NCBI GenBank assembly: GCA_021799575.1 | Contig: JAJZAD010000002.1 | Coordinates: 46,662 to 110,661 of the forward strand | Source of the DNA: a bacterium | GTDB lineage: Bacteria; Patescibacteriota; Saccharimonadia; Saccharimonadales; UBA4665 | Direction: 5' to 3' | Length of the DNA stretch: 64,000 bases | Shown here: one piece after another, positions 35,383 through 44,208 of the stretch | Numbering within the stretch: position 1 is the first letter of the stretch | Layout: every line of letters begins with the position of its first letter | Notes under the pieces: generated by a model | Told to the model about the DNA's origin: nothing | What the model saw: the letters and a program-made list of their open reading frames with translations, nothing else | Databases searched by the model: none | Translations under genes and position numbers: made by a program

Positions 35383-35914
35383 CTCCGTCTAACCGATCTT
35401 ACCCCCAATGATACATTCCAAGCTCAGGATACAACTTGAGCTAGGATGATCGGGCTTTTATAGTTTGTATTGCCTATAATCGCTAACGCACTCGTAAGAA
35501 ATGCAGCGGACCTGACAGTGTAGTTTCGGCCTATCTACCTAAGACATAGCCAAGTATGGGGGTCAGTGCACTAACTTAAGGCGTCTCCATAGCGAACCGC
35601 TGTCGGCTCACCTCAATACAACCAAATCCACCGGTTAGTCTTCCTCCCCGGCGATTTTCATGAACGAACGTTCTCCTCCCTTAGCACAATCTAACACCGC
35701 TTAGCTCACCGCCCACTTAGTCTTTGAGTGATCATTCCTGTTTAGAACTATAGACAGCCCACCGCTACGTCCCGCGACATGGGTCATTCATAAAACCTAC
35801 AAATTTTCATTTTGAACACTACTTAACAAACCCAAGTGTGCACCATTCATACTTAGGCAAATACACTCTAAATAAAACAATTGAGCAATTCCTATGTTTA
35901 ATCTGATTAGTTGT
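35383..35914. other. Unexplained stretch of about 530 bp without a gene
   Basis: No ORF with coding character on either strand. It holds several short inverted repeats. Nested pairs CCGATC/GATCGG (35393-35398 and 35448-35453) and AGCTCA/TGAGCT (35421-35426 and 35437-35442) are followed on the + strand by CTTTTA. I could not match it to RNase P RNA, tmRNA, SRP RNA or a tRNA. It may be a structured RNA or decayed sequence. Confidence 0.4.
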
Positions 35915-36508
35915 ATGCTTGCATTTAGGGACTAGGTTCTCAAAAGCACTTATAGTCTGGGACTGAAGAGACTGACTACTAGCAGCTGTGCTACAAACTC
36001 TCTGAGGGTGTAAGTACCAATAATAGTAATTCCCTATATGATGCGCGTAAATATCACCTATAGCTGCTGTTACAGCGAAGAATTGTGCAGCAGTTTGGCC
36101 GGAGTTGCCGCCGTCTCCGTTTAAGACATCTTCATTTGATGAGTAGCGAGATATAATACCACCGTACTCATGTGGACTCGAACTACAGATTGACGAACTA
36201 TTATCGAGTTGGGATGAACTAAGATATGCATATTGGGGTGATTAGGTTAATGTTATTGAATACTCAAGTGTCAGGTTACCGGAATACGGTGCTCTAACGC
36301 CCCATTGGCTTATCGTGAAATAATTTTGTGGTTTCGTACTGATACCGGTTGTCGATGGAGAAACCGTTGTGCGGTCTTTTGATCGTTTTGATTGTGCCAC
36401 ACATAATATCCGCCAAACCCTACGACGGCTAAAATTAAGTATCACTAATAATATTTCGACGGTAGTGAAGCCTCGCTGAGTTTTATTTAGACGATATATC
36501 TGCTTAGT
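35915..36508 (-). pseudogene. Decayed type IV pilin-like gene
   Basis: Minus-strand translation gives the prepilin cleavage region RGFTTVEILLVIL, including Glu5 of the mature protein. The hydrophobic helix then continues in another frame (ILAVVGFGGYYVW), returns to the first frame (KPQNYFTISQWGVRAPYSG) and meets a TAA at 36242-36244. Beyond it the same frame runs on with SGQTAAQFFAV, GNYYYWYLHPQ and LQSQTISAFENLVPK. A GGAG (36511-36514) sits just upstream but no start codon follows in frame. Lesions seen: lost start, two frameshifts (near 36436 and 36370) and one stop. The downstream sequence still reads like a pilin C-domain. Confidence 0.8.
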
Positions 36509-36832
36509 TTCTCCTTAATACTTAATTGTTTCTACCTTAACAGTTTTTTCCAAAATGTTTATGCTTAACATGGCTAACAGCCTCTTATGTTTATAAATTT
36601 ATAGGATTGTATAACTTTAACATCATGCTCTATTTGTACTAGCTTTAGGAATATCCGGTTTATAGTGCAAATATATAAATTGGCTTCTAGCTCTCAGGCG
36701 CTAATTGGTGGCGACAATTTGTTGAAGAGTCTTTTAAGGTGCAATACTGATTCTTAGGACATCCTCGCTATCCAGCCAAACTTGCAAAATGTCAGATTGC
36801 AAAAGGTCGAATAACATACTGTGTTAGCGTAA
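36509..36832. other. AT-rich intergenic stretch, no gene seen
   Basis: About 320 bp between the tRNA-Ala gene and the pilin remnant. One imperfect hairpin is visible (AACAT-GGCT ... AGCC-ATGTT around 36567-36592). No ORF or RNA gene recognised. Confidence 0.4.
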
Positions 36833-36908
36833 TGGTGGAGTATGGCGGTTTCGAACCGCCGGCCTCGGCAATGCGAATGCCGCGCTCTACCAACTGAGCT
36901 AATACCCC
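36833..36908 (-). tRNA. tRNA-Ala (CGC)
   Basis: Complete cloverleaf with encoded CCA. The anticodon stem CGGCA/TGCCG holds loop TTCGCAT, anticodon CGC. The acceptor stem has the G3:U70 pair that identifies alanine. The T-loop is TTCGAAA. Confidence 0.95.
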
Positions 36909-36969
36909 TTAACTAACTCTATATAAGTATACATATTAAGTGAGATGTCAGCTTTTTTACCAGAGGAAA

Positions 36970-37629
36970 TTACCGGCTGCGGCCGGTTTTTAAGTTAGCG
37001 TTTATTAATTTCGTTCTTCTGAAGGTATGCCTGATTATCCTGTGAACAATTACAAGCCCTATAATCAGAATAACTATTAAACTGACAATCAGGTTTAAAG
37101 GTATTATCCAAAAACTTAACTTGTCGGTTAAAACATTGGCGTTCTTACCATAAATTATTTTCAGTCTGGCAATGTATTGACCAAACAAATGGACGCCACC
37201 TATATCTTTAGTATTTAGAACCTCACTAAAAGTAGCTTTAGATAACGGCTTGATTCCTCCTAAGATATGGTCGAGGTTTATTATGCCTAAAATATGACCG
37301 TTTGGTTCTAAAATTGTTAAACTGCCGCCAGGGTGCTCAATAGTACCTTCGTCATTTTTGATCTGTTCACTAAACGTGATCGGCAGACCCTGCAATAAAG
37401 AGCTGGCTTGTCCTCCTTGGCTTACATTAAAGTCTGTTATCTCTAGTTTGTTTAGCGGCAGCTTTTTGCCGGTTTGTGGGCTGCTTTTAGTATCATTGAC
37501 CAATGCTATTCCCAAATTCTCTCCGGATAAAAATTGAGGATAACCAACAGCTAATCCGGTATCAAGAGCCGTAAGTAGTAGAGCGGATAATACAATTACT
37601 CTAGAGGCAGACTTTATAGTTAGGCTCAT
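36970..37629 (-). CDS. Short DUF916-like (WxL-interacting-type) membrane protein
   Basis: A 219-residue protein: signal/anchor at about 12-30, an extracytoplasmic beta-rich domain, and a C-terminal membrane helix (about 178-202) followed by a basic tail. Its second half aligns by eye with the C-terminal half of the 341-residue protein at 51034-52059: FSE near the start, GHI/GHT, FGQY/FGRY, and LSFWIIPLNLI against LSFWVIPINLI. The first Ig-like domain of that family is missing, so this is a shortened paralogue or a separate subtype. It lies between tRNA genes, away from the surface locus. A TTGACG occurs about 25 bp upstream of the ATG. Confidence 0.6.
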   Translation of the reverse strand: MSLTIKSASRVIVLSALLLTALDTGLAVGYPQFLSGENLGIALVNDTKSSPQTGKKLPLNKLEITDFNVSQGGQASSLLQGLPITFSEQIKNDEGTIEHPGGSLTILEPNGHILGIINLDHILGGIKPLSKATFSEVLNTKDIGGVHLFGQYIARLKIIYGKNANVLTDKLSFWIIPLNLIVSLIVILIIGLVIVHRIIRHTFRRTKLINANLKTGRSR

Positions 37630-37743
37630 CTAAATTGACTTTTATGCACTCGTCAAATCCTCGGATTTTAAGTTATAAGTTGTATTACTGTTTAAAAGAC
37701 TACCGTCAGTTATTAAAAATAGCTGAGGAGAAATATTGAATTT

Positions 37744-37830
37744 TGGTGCGCGGGGCGGGACTTGAACCCGCACGCCTTTTAGGGCAAGGGATTTTAAGTC
37801 CCTCGTGGCTACCAATTACACCACCCGCGC
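37744..37830 (-). tRNA. tRNA-Leu (UAA)
   Basis: 87 nt with encoded CCA and a long variable arm, as for class II tRNAs. Anticodon stem AGGGA/TCCCT with loop CTTAAAA, anticodon TAA. The acceptor GCGCGGG pairs with CCGCGC plus one further pair. Confidence 0.95.
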
Positions 37831-37948
37831 GATATATAACCGATCTTATATTTTTACCACGCCAAAGAGTATAAAGCTATGTTTTAGATATGAAATACGC
37901 CCAGAATAAAGGGTTGACAACGGTAATAGGATTTAAGTAGACAAAAAA

Positions 37949-38022
37949 TGGAGGCGCCGACCAGAATCGAACTGGCATAAAAGGTTTTGCAGACCTCTGC
38001 GTAACCACTCCGCCACGACGCC
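37949..38022 (-). tRNA. tRNA-Cys (GCA)
   Basis: 74 nt with encoded TCCA end. Anticodon stem GAGGT/ACCTT with loop CTGCAAA, anticodon GCA. The acceptor GGCGTCG pairs with CGGCGCC through one G-U pair. Confidence 0.95.
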
Positions 38023-38134
38023 ATTGTTGTAACCAGACTCTAATGTAGAGTATAACTTATTGCTTTATCCTCTACCCTATAAAAACTATCCAACCAGCTC
38101 AACTAAAGCTAATTTAGGATATCATCCGTTATGG

Positions 38135-38140
38135 TAAAAT
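38135..38140 (+). promoter_or_regulatory. Extended -10 box of the small membrane protein gene
   Basis: TG-G-TAAAAT; the hexamer ends 6 nt before the ATG at 38147. Transcription from here would start at or next to the A of the start codon. Confidence 0.55.
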
Positions 38141-38146
38141 TGCCCC

Positions 38147-38641
38147 ATGCATACCAGAAAGAACTTAACGGCCTTTCTAATTTCAATAGCCGCCTTTTTG
38201 GCGGTTTTAGCTATCGGGTTCGGATTGTATGCGTTAATCGGCGGATCACCAGTAAAGAATAACCCCGGTATTGGCAATCGCTCCATAAGCCCGTATGCGA
38301 TTTTAAAACCCGCTACCGTCCCATCTAAAACAGCCGAATGCCAACAAACGCTTACTTACGCTTCAAACGGTAACCCCTCTCCGTTACAGTGCACTAACGG
38401 CGATCTCAATGTACTGGCCTGGAACGCTTTATCCGCTTTAGAGCCTACGGTCATGAAGTTGGGCTACAATGCCAGTCAGTCCCAAGTCGAATCGGCTATC
38501 TGTGTAGACGCCAACGTAGCCGACTTAGATTCAACACCCGCCATCAGCGAACCGTTAGAAGCCAGTGCTTACGCGCTTGCCTCGTTATATTATGGATGGA
38601 GTTTTAACCTTAACCCTCAGTCGGTTATAGCCGGCTGTTAA
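38147..38641 (+). CDS. Small secreted or anchored protein of unknown function
   Basis: A 164-residue protein with an N-terminal hydrophobic segment (about 8-32) and an external domain with four Cys (in AECQQ, LQCTN, SAICVD and the C-terminal IAGC) that could form two disulphides. No known motif. The extended -10 box 6 nt before the ATG suggests a leaderless transcript. It is convergent with the next gene. Confidence 0.6.
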   Translation: MHTRKNLTAFLISIAAFLAVLAIGFGLYALIGGSPVKNNPGIGNRSISPYAILKPATVPSKTAECQQTLTYASNGNPSPLQCTNGDLNVLAWNALSALEPTVMKLGYNASQSQVESAICVDANVADLDSTPAISEPLEASAYALASLYYGWSFNLNPQSVIAGC

Positions 38642-38665
38642 AGCTTAGCTATCGCCCTTTGGAAA

Positions 38666-39592
38666 TTAACCTGTTAAACCACCAAAAACAGTCACAGCTT
38701 TACGATAGATAATCGGAATTGTCAGATTAAAGACCTGGTAAGCCAGCGCAACCAGTAAAGTAACAGATAAAGCTGCACCTACCCAATATAAGGATAGAGC
38801 CAAAGCTACCAGCAAAATACCGGCTCCGCCTAGGGGCAAGCTGCGACGGCTGATTACATATCCGGTGGCGTAGGCTAAAAGCAAGGCGAACCAGCTTAGG
38901 TGCACGTCAAACAGTTCCAAAGCACCCCAAAGCGAAAACAGTTCACCGACCCAATACAACAACATGCCGACCATCAACAGTAAAGAACCTTTTAAATCCT
39001 GATGCTTGAGCAGACCGAACATAAAATTTAAGACCCTCCGGCTTTTAGGAAAACGACTGGCAATACGTTTTCTCAATGATAAGGTCAGAGCGAACATACC
39101 GAATCCGCTCGGTACACCGATGATCCAAGGTAAGGATAACGGAGAAGGAACACCTCCGTTAATAAAACCGTAGATAGCTGCTATTAATACGGCAGGGGCT
39201 AAGACCAAATATTCCCATAACCCCAAATAGTAAACCCTGGCACGTTGTCCCAGATGGGTTTTTAGATCGTAGCGGACGCCGCCGCCTAAAGTGGGGTTAA
39301 ATCCTTCAAAAGAATGTATGGCCGCTTCCCTATAATTCAACTTAAAGGTGTATTTATAGGGGATGACATAAGCCCAAAATGCCATGGATTGCGCGCCGAT
39401 AACTAACAATAACCAAATCGTATCAGCATTTAGCAAATGTTTAATAACAGTATGCAATCCGACTATACGGGAAAAAATTATAAACGACACAGCCACTACG
39501 CTAACACCGACCACTATAGCCAGTAGCCGGTTACGCAGCAGCTTTTCTACCAATTCTTTAGTTCTTACTTTCCTGATGTATTGCATAATCAT
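38666..39592 (-). CDS. LPG synthase membrane domain-like protein (UPF0104/YbhN type)
   Basis: A 308-residue protein with about eight hydrophobic helices. The second half has the pattern RRSLPLGGAGILLVALALSL followed by a helix ending in YR-like LAYQVFNLTIPIIYR, which matches the flippase-type membrane domain of lysylphosphatidylglycerol synthases and stand-alone relatives. The catalytic aminoacyl-transfer domain is absent. It may move a lipid across the membrane; the substrate is unknown. Confidence 0.62.
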   Translation of the reverse strand: MIMQYIRKVRTKELVEKLLRNRLLAIVVGVSVVAVSFIIFSRIVGLHTVIKHLLNADTIWLLLVIGAQSMAFWAYVIPYKYTFKLNYREAAIHSFEGFNPTLGGGVRYDLKTHLGQRARVYYLGLWEYLVLAPAVLIAAIYGFINGGVPSPLSLPWIIGVPSGFGMFALTLSLRKRIASRFPKSRRVLNFMFGLLKHQDLKGSLLLMVGMLLYWVGELFSLWGALELFDVHLSWFALLLAYATGYVISRRSLPLGGAGILLVALALSLYWVGAALSVTLLVALAYQVFNLTIPIIYRKAVTVFGGLTG

Positions 39593-39829
39593 CTATTAGG
39601 TTAACGCACTCATATTAAAGCACGCTTAAAAAAATAGCTTAACGATCCTGGTCACACTAGTTTAAAAAAACATTTTTTTGTTTTGCAGTCTCTTATCTAA
39701 TCATAATCTAGCTCACAGGGACAAATCAAGTAAAAGCGTAAAATATAGCCGTACGCATCTGCTTAATACAGATTATTTTATTATACTTACAATGGATTTA
39801 TTGATACCTAAGGCAAAACTACTCTAGAT

Positions 39830-40297
39830 ATGGCTGCCAAGCTTCCTAAAACCAAAAAACAAGAATGGCTAAGACGCTATATTCCGGCTGAGATTTTGGG
39901 TACCATTACGGCCTTAATAGGCGCTTGGAGCGTTTATGCTAACACCCACTCTTATATTGCGGCCACCGCTTCGGGTTGGTTCGGAGAAGGAATAGGCTTT
40001 TACGGCTATTTTATAATTACGGAGCTAATAGCAAACGGCAGGAGATACCGGGAACATTCGCTGCTAAAGCGCTTTACTCTGGCGATTGCAGCAGCCAGCA
40101 CCAACTTGATTGTGGAATTTCTGCCAGCAGAGATATTGGACAATTTCATAATCCGCCCGTTTGCCATGTTCGAAGCACCCCAATACATTCATCCCTATCC
40201 TATAGGCTTCTTAGTCGGTAAGTTTAGCGCCGACATGGTTTTTTACGTGTTAGCGATCGCTGGATTCGAAACCAGAAAACGTCTGCTGCACAGATGA
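39830..40297 (+). CDS. Membrane protein of unknown function
   Basis: A 155-residue protein with a basic N-terminus and about four hydrophobic helices, including a Gly/Phe/Tyr-rich one near residues 52-66. No family recognised. Followed after 73 bp by another membrane protein gene in the same direction. The upstream 237 bp (39593-39829) is AT-rich and holds no gene. Confidence 0.6.
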   Translation: MAAKLPKTKKQEWLRRYIPAEILGTITALIGAWSVYANTHSYIAATASGWFGEGIGFYGYFIITELIANGRRYREHSLLKRFTLAIAAASTNLIVEFLPAEILDNFIIRPFAMFEAPQYIHPYPIGFLVGKFSADMVFYVLAIAGFETRKRLLHR

Positions 40298-40370
40298 ATA
40301 TTGACTGTAAATAGGAATGCTAAAGCTTTGCCTGTACGTAACACCCGATTATCTGTAATACTATAACGTA

Positions 40371-41294
40371 ATGCGGACCGGTTTCAGGAACCAAATTACT
40401 AGACGTAAAATCCAGATCGCCCTAGCTGGTTTGTGGTTAATAGACGGCGTATTGCAACTGCAACCGCGTATGTTTACAAGTGCGTTCGCAAGAAAAGTTC
40501 TTTTGCCCGCTTCAATCGGACAGCCGGTTTTTGTAAACGATCCAATGCACTTTATTATTCGGCTGATTCTGCATCAGCCAGCAGTGTTTACTGCTTTGTT
40601 CGGTCTTATCCAGCTCGGCATCGGTCTGCTAATCCTGTACAAATCTACTGCTCGGATCGGTTTAATTGTCTCAATTATCTGGGGTCTGCTTGTATGGTAC
40701 TTAGGAGAAGGCTTGGGGGGTTTATTTGGAGGGCATGCGTTATTACTTACCGGAGCCCCCGGGGCGTCTCTGTTGTACGTAATACTGGCGGCGGCGGTTA
40801 TGGTGCCCTCACACGAGAACAAGGAAAACCAAAACAACTCCGTTCATCCCAGCGAATCCCTTGTTTATGCTTGGGCCCTTCTTTGGATGGGTGGAAGTAT
40901 ACTGCTTTTGATTGCCACTCACGGTCGACCTGACGCGCTTGCTAAGATGGTGTCATTAATGGCCAATGGTTCCCCGAGGTGGTTGGCGGTTTTAAACATT
41001 CACTTCGCTAATTGGCTTAAGAACTTGAACGCGGCGTTCATGATTCCGGTTATCTTTGTCTACATTGGGATTGGATTGATGGGCACGCTTAACGGTCGGC
41101 TCAGGCTTATCGGTGTCAGCTGCGGTATCTTGTTGGCCCTGCTGTTTTGGGTATTCGGTCAGAGCTTTGGTACGGTTTATAGCGGCCTGGCAACCGACCT
41201 AAATACCGCACCGTTAATCGTACTGCTGGGTATAGCCGTCTTGGGCACCAAGGAACACAAACTCAATTTGTTTACACCCGCAATATCTGACTAA
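40371..41294 (+). CDS. Multi-pass membrane protein of unknown function
   Basis: A 307-residue protein with about seven to eight helices. The start ALAGLWLIDGVLQLQPRMF resembles the N-terminus of uncharacterised actinobacterial membrane proteins distantly like DoxX; I do not assign a function. A TACTAT -10 box (40359-40364) ends 6 nt before the ATG, with no Shine-Dalgarno. It converges with the exporter gene at 41310. Confidence 0.6.
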   Translation: MRTGFRNQITRRKIQIALAGLWLIDGVLQLQPRMFTSAFARKVLLPASIGQPVFVNDPMHFIIRLILHQPAVFTALFGLIQLGIGLLILYKSTARIGLIVSIIWGLLVWYLGEGLGGLFGGHALLLTGAPGASLLYVILAAAVMVPSHENKENQNNSVHPSESLVYAWALLWMGGSILLLIATHGRPDALAKMVSLMANGSPRWLAVLNIHFANWLKNLNAAFMIPVIFVYIGIGLMGTLNGRLRLIGVSCGILLALLFWVFGQSFGTVYSGLATDLNTAPLIVLLGIAVLGTKEHKLNLFTPAISD

Positions 41295-41309
41295 CCATAT
41301 AAAACTAGG

Positions 41310-42797
41310 TCAAAGAGACACCGGACTCCTGCCTTCAGCATGGCTTGAGTTGTGCTGGTCTTTTTGTATTCTAATCACAAATATGGCTAGCAAGGAGGCT
41401 ATAAGACCGAAGACGGAAGCGATTAGAAACCCGTCGTGAAAACCGCGTACTGTGGCCGCAGACAGGTCATAAGCAGTCGGTGCAGCTTTAAGGTGTAGGT
41501 TTAGTAGATATCTGCTAGTTGCACTGGTTAAAATTCCGGTAAGCACCGCTAGACCTATGGAGCCTCCGACCTGCTGAGAAGTATTAAGTAAACCGGAAGC
41601 CAAACCTGATTCATGACTGGGTACGCCTGAAGTCGCGGCTATGGTCACGCTAACGAAGAGCGCGCCCATACCTAGCCCCATAATTATCAAACCCGGTGCC
41701 ATATTACTCCAAAAACTACCGTTAACCGGAATATGCGACACCCAGAATAAGCCGGCGCTTACTATTAAAGGGGAAATAATTAGAATCGGTTTATGACCGA
41801 TTTTTTTTATCAGCCGCGGAATGTTAACTGCCACTAAGGCTATGGCAATAGGAATTATTAAGAAGTCTAGACCGGTCTTAACGGGAGAGTAGTGCAATAT
41901 ATTTTGCAAGTACAGCGTAGAAAAGAAAAACACCGAAAACAGGCCTGCAGAAAGCAGCACCATCAGTCCATCGGCGCCAGAAACATTACGGATCTTAAAG
42001 ATGCGCAGCGGCATCAGCGGTGCTTTAGATCGGAACTCGTTAACAATAAAGAAGCACAGTAGCGCAATAGCGGTAATAAGGGTTATGAGTACCCGGGCAC
42101 TACTCCAACCATATGTCGGAGCCTCAGTTAGTGCGTAAACCAAAGACATTAAACCACCAGTCGAGGAAATTGCGCCCGGTAAGTCTAAACCTTTTCTTTC
42201 AGCTTCCGATTCGTGTCGGTCAAGCACCTTAAGTGAGGCTAATACTACAAACGCTCCAACCGGAACGTTAATAAAGAAGTTCCAGCGCCAATTTAAGTAC
42301 TGGGTAATAATACCGCCTAGGAGCACCCCTACGGCTGCCCCGCCAGATGCCACGGCTCCCCATACGCTTAGCGCCACATTGCGCTCATGTCCTTCTTTGT
42401 AGGTAACCAGGACTATGGATAACGCCGCCGGTGAAGCATAAGCTGCAGCTAACCCTTGGACCGCTCTGGTAATAATTATCCATGTCCCGCTCTGGCTTAA
42501 ACCGGTAGCTAAAGACACCAGAGCGAATACGGTCACACCGGCCAGGAACGTTCGCCGGCGTCCGAAGTAATCCGCACTACGCCCGCCAAGCAATAAGAAC
42601 CCGCCAAAAGCCAAAGTATAAGCGGTAATAATCCATTGCAATCCGGAGTTATTTAAATGAAAAGCATGCTCTATTGACGGAAGAGCTACGTTAACGATAG
42701 ATATGTCCAGTACTACCATGAACTGTGCCAGAGCCAATAGAACTAATATGAACCAATGGCTGGCATGTTTAGTTTTGGAAGCCGATAGTGGTGTCAC
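41310..42797 (-). CDS. MFS drug:H+ antiporter, DHA2 (14-helix) family
   Basis: A 495-residue exporter read from GTG. LDISIVNVALP (30-40) is motif D1, and GGRSADYFGRRR (71-82) motif A. An AGGAG lies about 14 nt before the GTG. It is divergent from a MarR regulator; the TTGACT that can serve as its -35 lies inside the predicted operator, so MarR binding would block it. Likely a toxic-compound exporter. Confidence 0.93.
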   Translation of the reverse strand: MTPLSASKTKHASHWFILVLLALAQFMVVLDISIVNVALPSIEHAFHLNNSGLQWIITAYTLAFGGFLLLGGRSADYFGRRRTFLAGVTVFALVSLATGLSQSGTWIIITRAVQGLAAAYASPAALSIVLVTYKEGHERNVALSVWGAVASGGAAVGVLLGGIITQYLNWRWNFFINVPVGAFVVLASLKVLDRHESEAERKGLDLPGAISSTGGLMSLVYALTEAPTYGWSSARVLITLITAIALLCFFIVNEFRSKAPLMPLRIFKIRNVSGADGLMVLLSAGLFSVFFFSTLYLQNILHYSPVKTGLDFLIIPIAIALVAVNIPRLIKKIGHKPILIISPLIVSAGLFWVSHIPVNGSFWSNMAPGLIIMGLGMGALFVSVTIAATSGVPSHESGLASGLLNTSQQVGGSIGLAVLTGILTSATSRYLLNLHLKAAPTAYDLSAATVRGFHDGFLIASVFGLIASLLAIFVIRIQKDQHNSSHAEGRSPVSL

Positions 42798-42869
42798 TTT
42801 AAGCTGGTGTCTCCTGTCTTGCCAATTGAATTTTTAGCCCGTAATATATATTCAGGAATTAATTGTATT

Positions 42870-42893
42870 AGTCAATTATTGACTATGTCAAGT
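42870..42893. promoter_or_regulatory. Predicted MarR operator between exporter and regulator
   Basis: Three alternating half-sites GTCAA (42871-42875), TTGAC (42879-42883) and GTCAA (42887-42891), each 3 bp apart, making two overlapping perfect inverted repeats. The site covers the possible -35 (TTGACT) of the exporter on the minus strand and the first ATG of the regulator. Confidence 0.65.
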
Positions 42894-43334
42894 AAATATA
42901 TGAACACTGATTCCTTATCCGTAATCGAGAACTCATATACCAAATTCATGGAGTTTTTAATGCTGTCAAAGCATGCCATATTCGAGCTGGCAGCTAATTA
43001 CGGGTTAACCGGTATGCAAGCGGCAACTCTTTGCCTGTTAGATAAGCCTTACCGAATGAGTACCCTGTCTAAGCTTTTTAACTGTGACCCTTCTAATATT
43101 ACCGGCCTAATTGACGGACTTGAACAAAAAGAGATGGTTGCCAGATATGCTGATAAGTCAGATCGGCGCATTAAAATGGTTAAACTTAGCGTCAAAGGAA
43201 GACAGGTTCGAAGCCGCTTAATAACAGCTATCTGCGGGCATGACGGCTACATCTTAAAGAATTTAACCGCTCAAGAGACTGTTCAGTTCATTGCTCTAAT
43301 CGCCAAAATTACTGACAACGAGTTGCCTCTTTAA
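42885..43334 (+). CDS. MarR-family transcriptional regulator
   Basis: About 149 residues from the ATG at 42885; a second ATG at 42900 is equally possible. The winged helix is clear: LSKLFNCDPSNITGLIDGLE for the recognition region and DKSDRRIKMVKLSVKG for the wing. Longer readings upstream would run through the operator and are unlikely. It is divergent from the DHA2 exporter at 41310-42797 and should repress it and itself. Confidence 0.88.
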   Translation: MSSKYMNTDSLSVIENSYTKFMEFLMLSKHAIFELAANYGLTGMQAATLCLLDKPYRMSTLSKLFNCDPSNITGLIDGLEQKEMVARYADKSDRRIKMVKLSVKGRQVRSRLITAICGHDGYILKNLTAQETVQFIALIAKITDNELPL

Positions 43335-43378
43335 AGTCGTAGACCGGTTGCTTTTTATAATCCGTTGATTAATGAATT

Positions 43379-43392
43379 AATTTACGTAAATT
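43379..43392. promoter_or_regulatory. 14-bp palindrome downstream of marR
   Basis: AATTTACGTAAATT is a perfect palindrome in the 277-bp gap between marR and the next gene. It could be a regulator site; nothing ties it to a promoter. Confidence 0.25.
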
Positions 43393-43611
43393 TAAACTGA
43401 ACACTAACTGCGTTGCTAATATAGACCAAGACGCCTTTAAGTATATGAACTACCGAAAAAGTAAAAACAGTTTCGAAGCAAAGTCATCGCGTTATAGAAG
43501 ACAGTAAAAGTGTTTAGCAGCTAAGATCGGCTGCTCGCACGAGAGAGACATTAAGACTATTATCTATTGCCGCCACTAACCTATATAATGGCTGTTAAAA
43601 GCAGGTAAGCA

Positions 43612-44085
43612 ATGAGGGTACCAAAAAGAGTTAAAAAGATCGGCTGGAGCGCGTTGATCCTATTTATAGCTTTTTTTACCGGGGGCTTTATATATACCTA
43701 CTACAGTGATAGCAACTCACCAGTCAATAATACGACTAAGATCACACCGGTAAACTACGCCCCGATTAAACCCCCTAAAACCAGCCCTAAAGCAGATGAA
43801 AGCGTGGCAGCTGACGGTTTTGATTCTCCGTTGGCCCCAGGCAACGAAACCACCTTACTAATTACCACTTTGCCATACTCAACCTGCACCATATCTGTCT
43901 CCTACGGCAGCGTTAAAAGCACCAATCCGGCATTGGGGCCTAAGAAGGCAGACGCGTTCGGTAGTGTTACCTGGTCCTGGTTTGTACCGTCAAATACACC
44001 GTTTGGAACTTACCCAGTAGACATTAGGTGCAGCTACGGCAGCAAATGGGCAATGCTGGATGAGGCTTTAGTGGTAAAGCAGTAG
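43612..44085 (+). CDS. Anchored protein with a small Ig-like external domain
   Basis: A 157-residue protein: basic start, one membrane helix (about 11-33), a Pro/Thr/Lys linker, then a beta-rich domain with two Cys (YSTCTI and VDIRCSYG) that ends with a typical last strand. A TATAAT (43585-43590) and an AGGT precede the ATG. Function unknown; it sits beside the surface locus. Confidence 0.6.
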   Translation: MRVPKRVKKIGWSALILFIAFFTGGFIYTYYSDSNSPVNNTTKITPVNYAPIKPPKTSPKADESVAADGFDSPLAPGNETTLLITTLPYSTCTISVSYGSVKSTNPALGPKKADAFGSVTWSWFVPSNTPFGTYPVDIRCSYGSKWAMLDEALVVKQ

Positions 44086-44208
44086 AACTTTAATTAGTTA
44101 ATATAAAATAGCTAGCGCCTTTTAAATCTAAGTTATTTAGACAGCCGATTGAATATATCTACTTGGAACTACATAATATGATGACATTATTAGTAAGAAC
44201 TTGAAGCA

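Noticed and set aside
35500-35530. GTCAGGTCC-like sequence on the minus strand suggesting SRP RNA
   Set aside because: The GGAAGCAGCC part of the SRP loop is missing and no matching stem is present.
37914-37936. TTGACA on the plus strand upstream of the tRNA-Cys gene
   Set aside because: The hexamer at 17-18 bp spacing is a poor -10 and transcription would run antisense to the tRNA.
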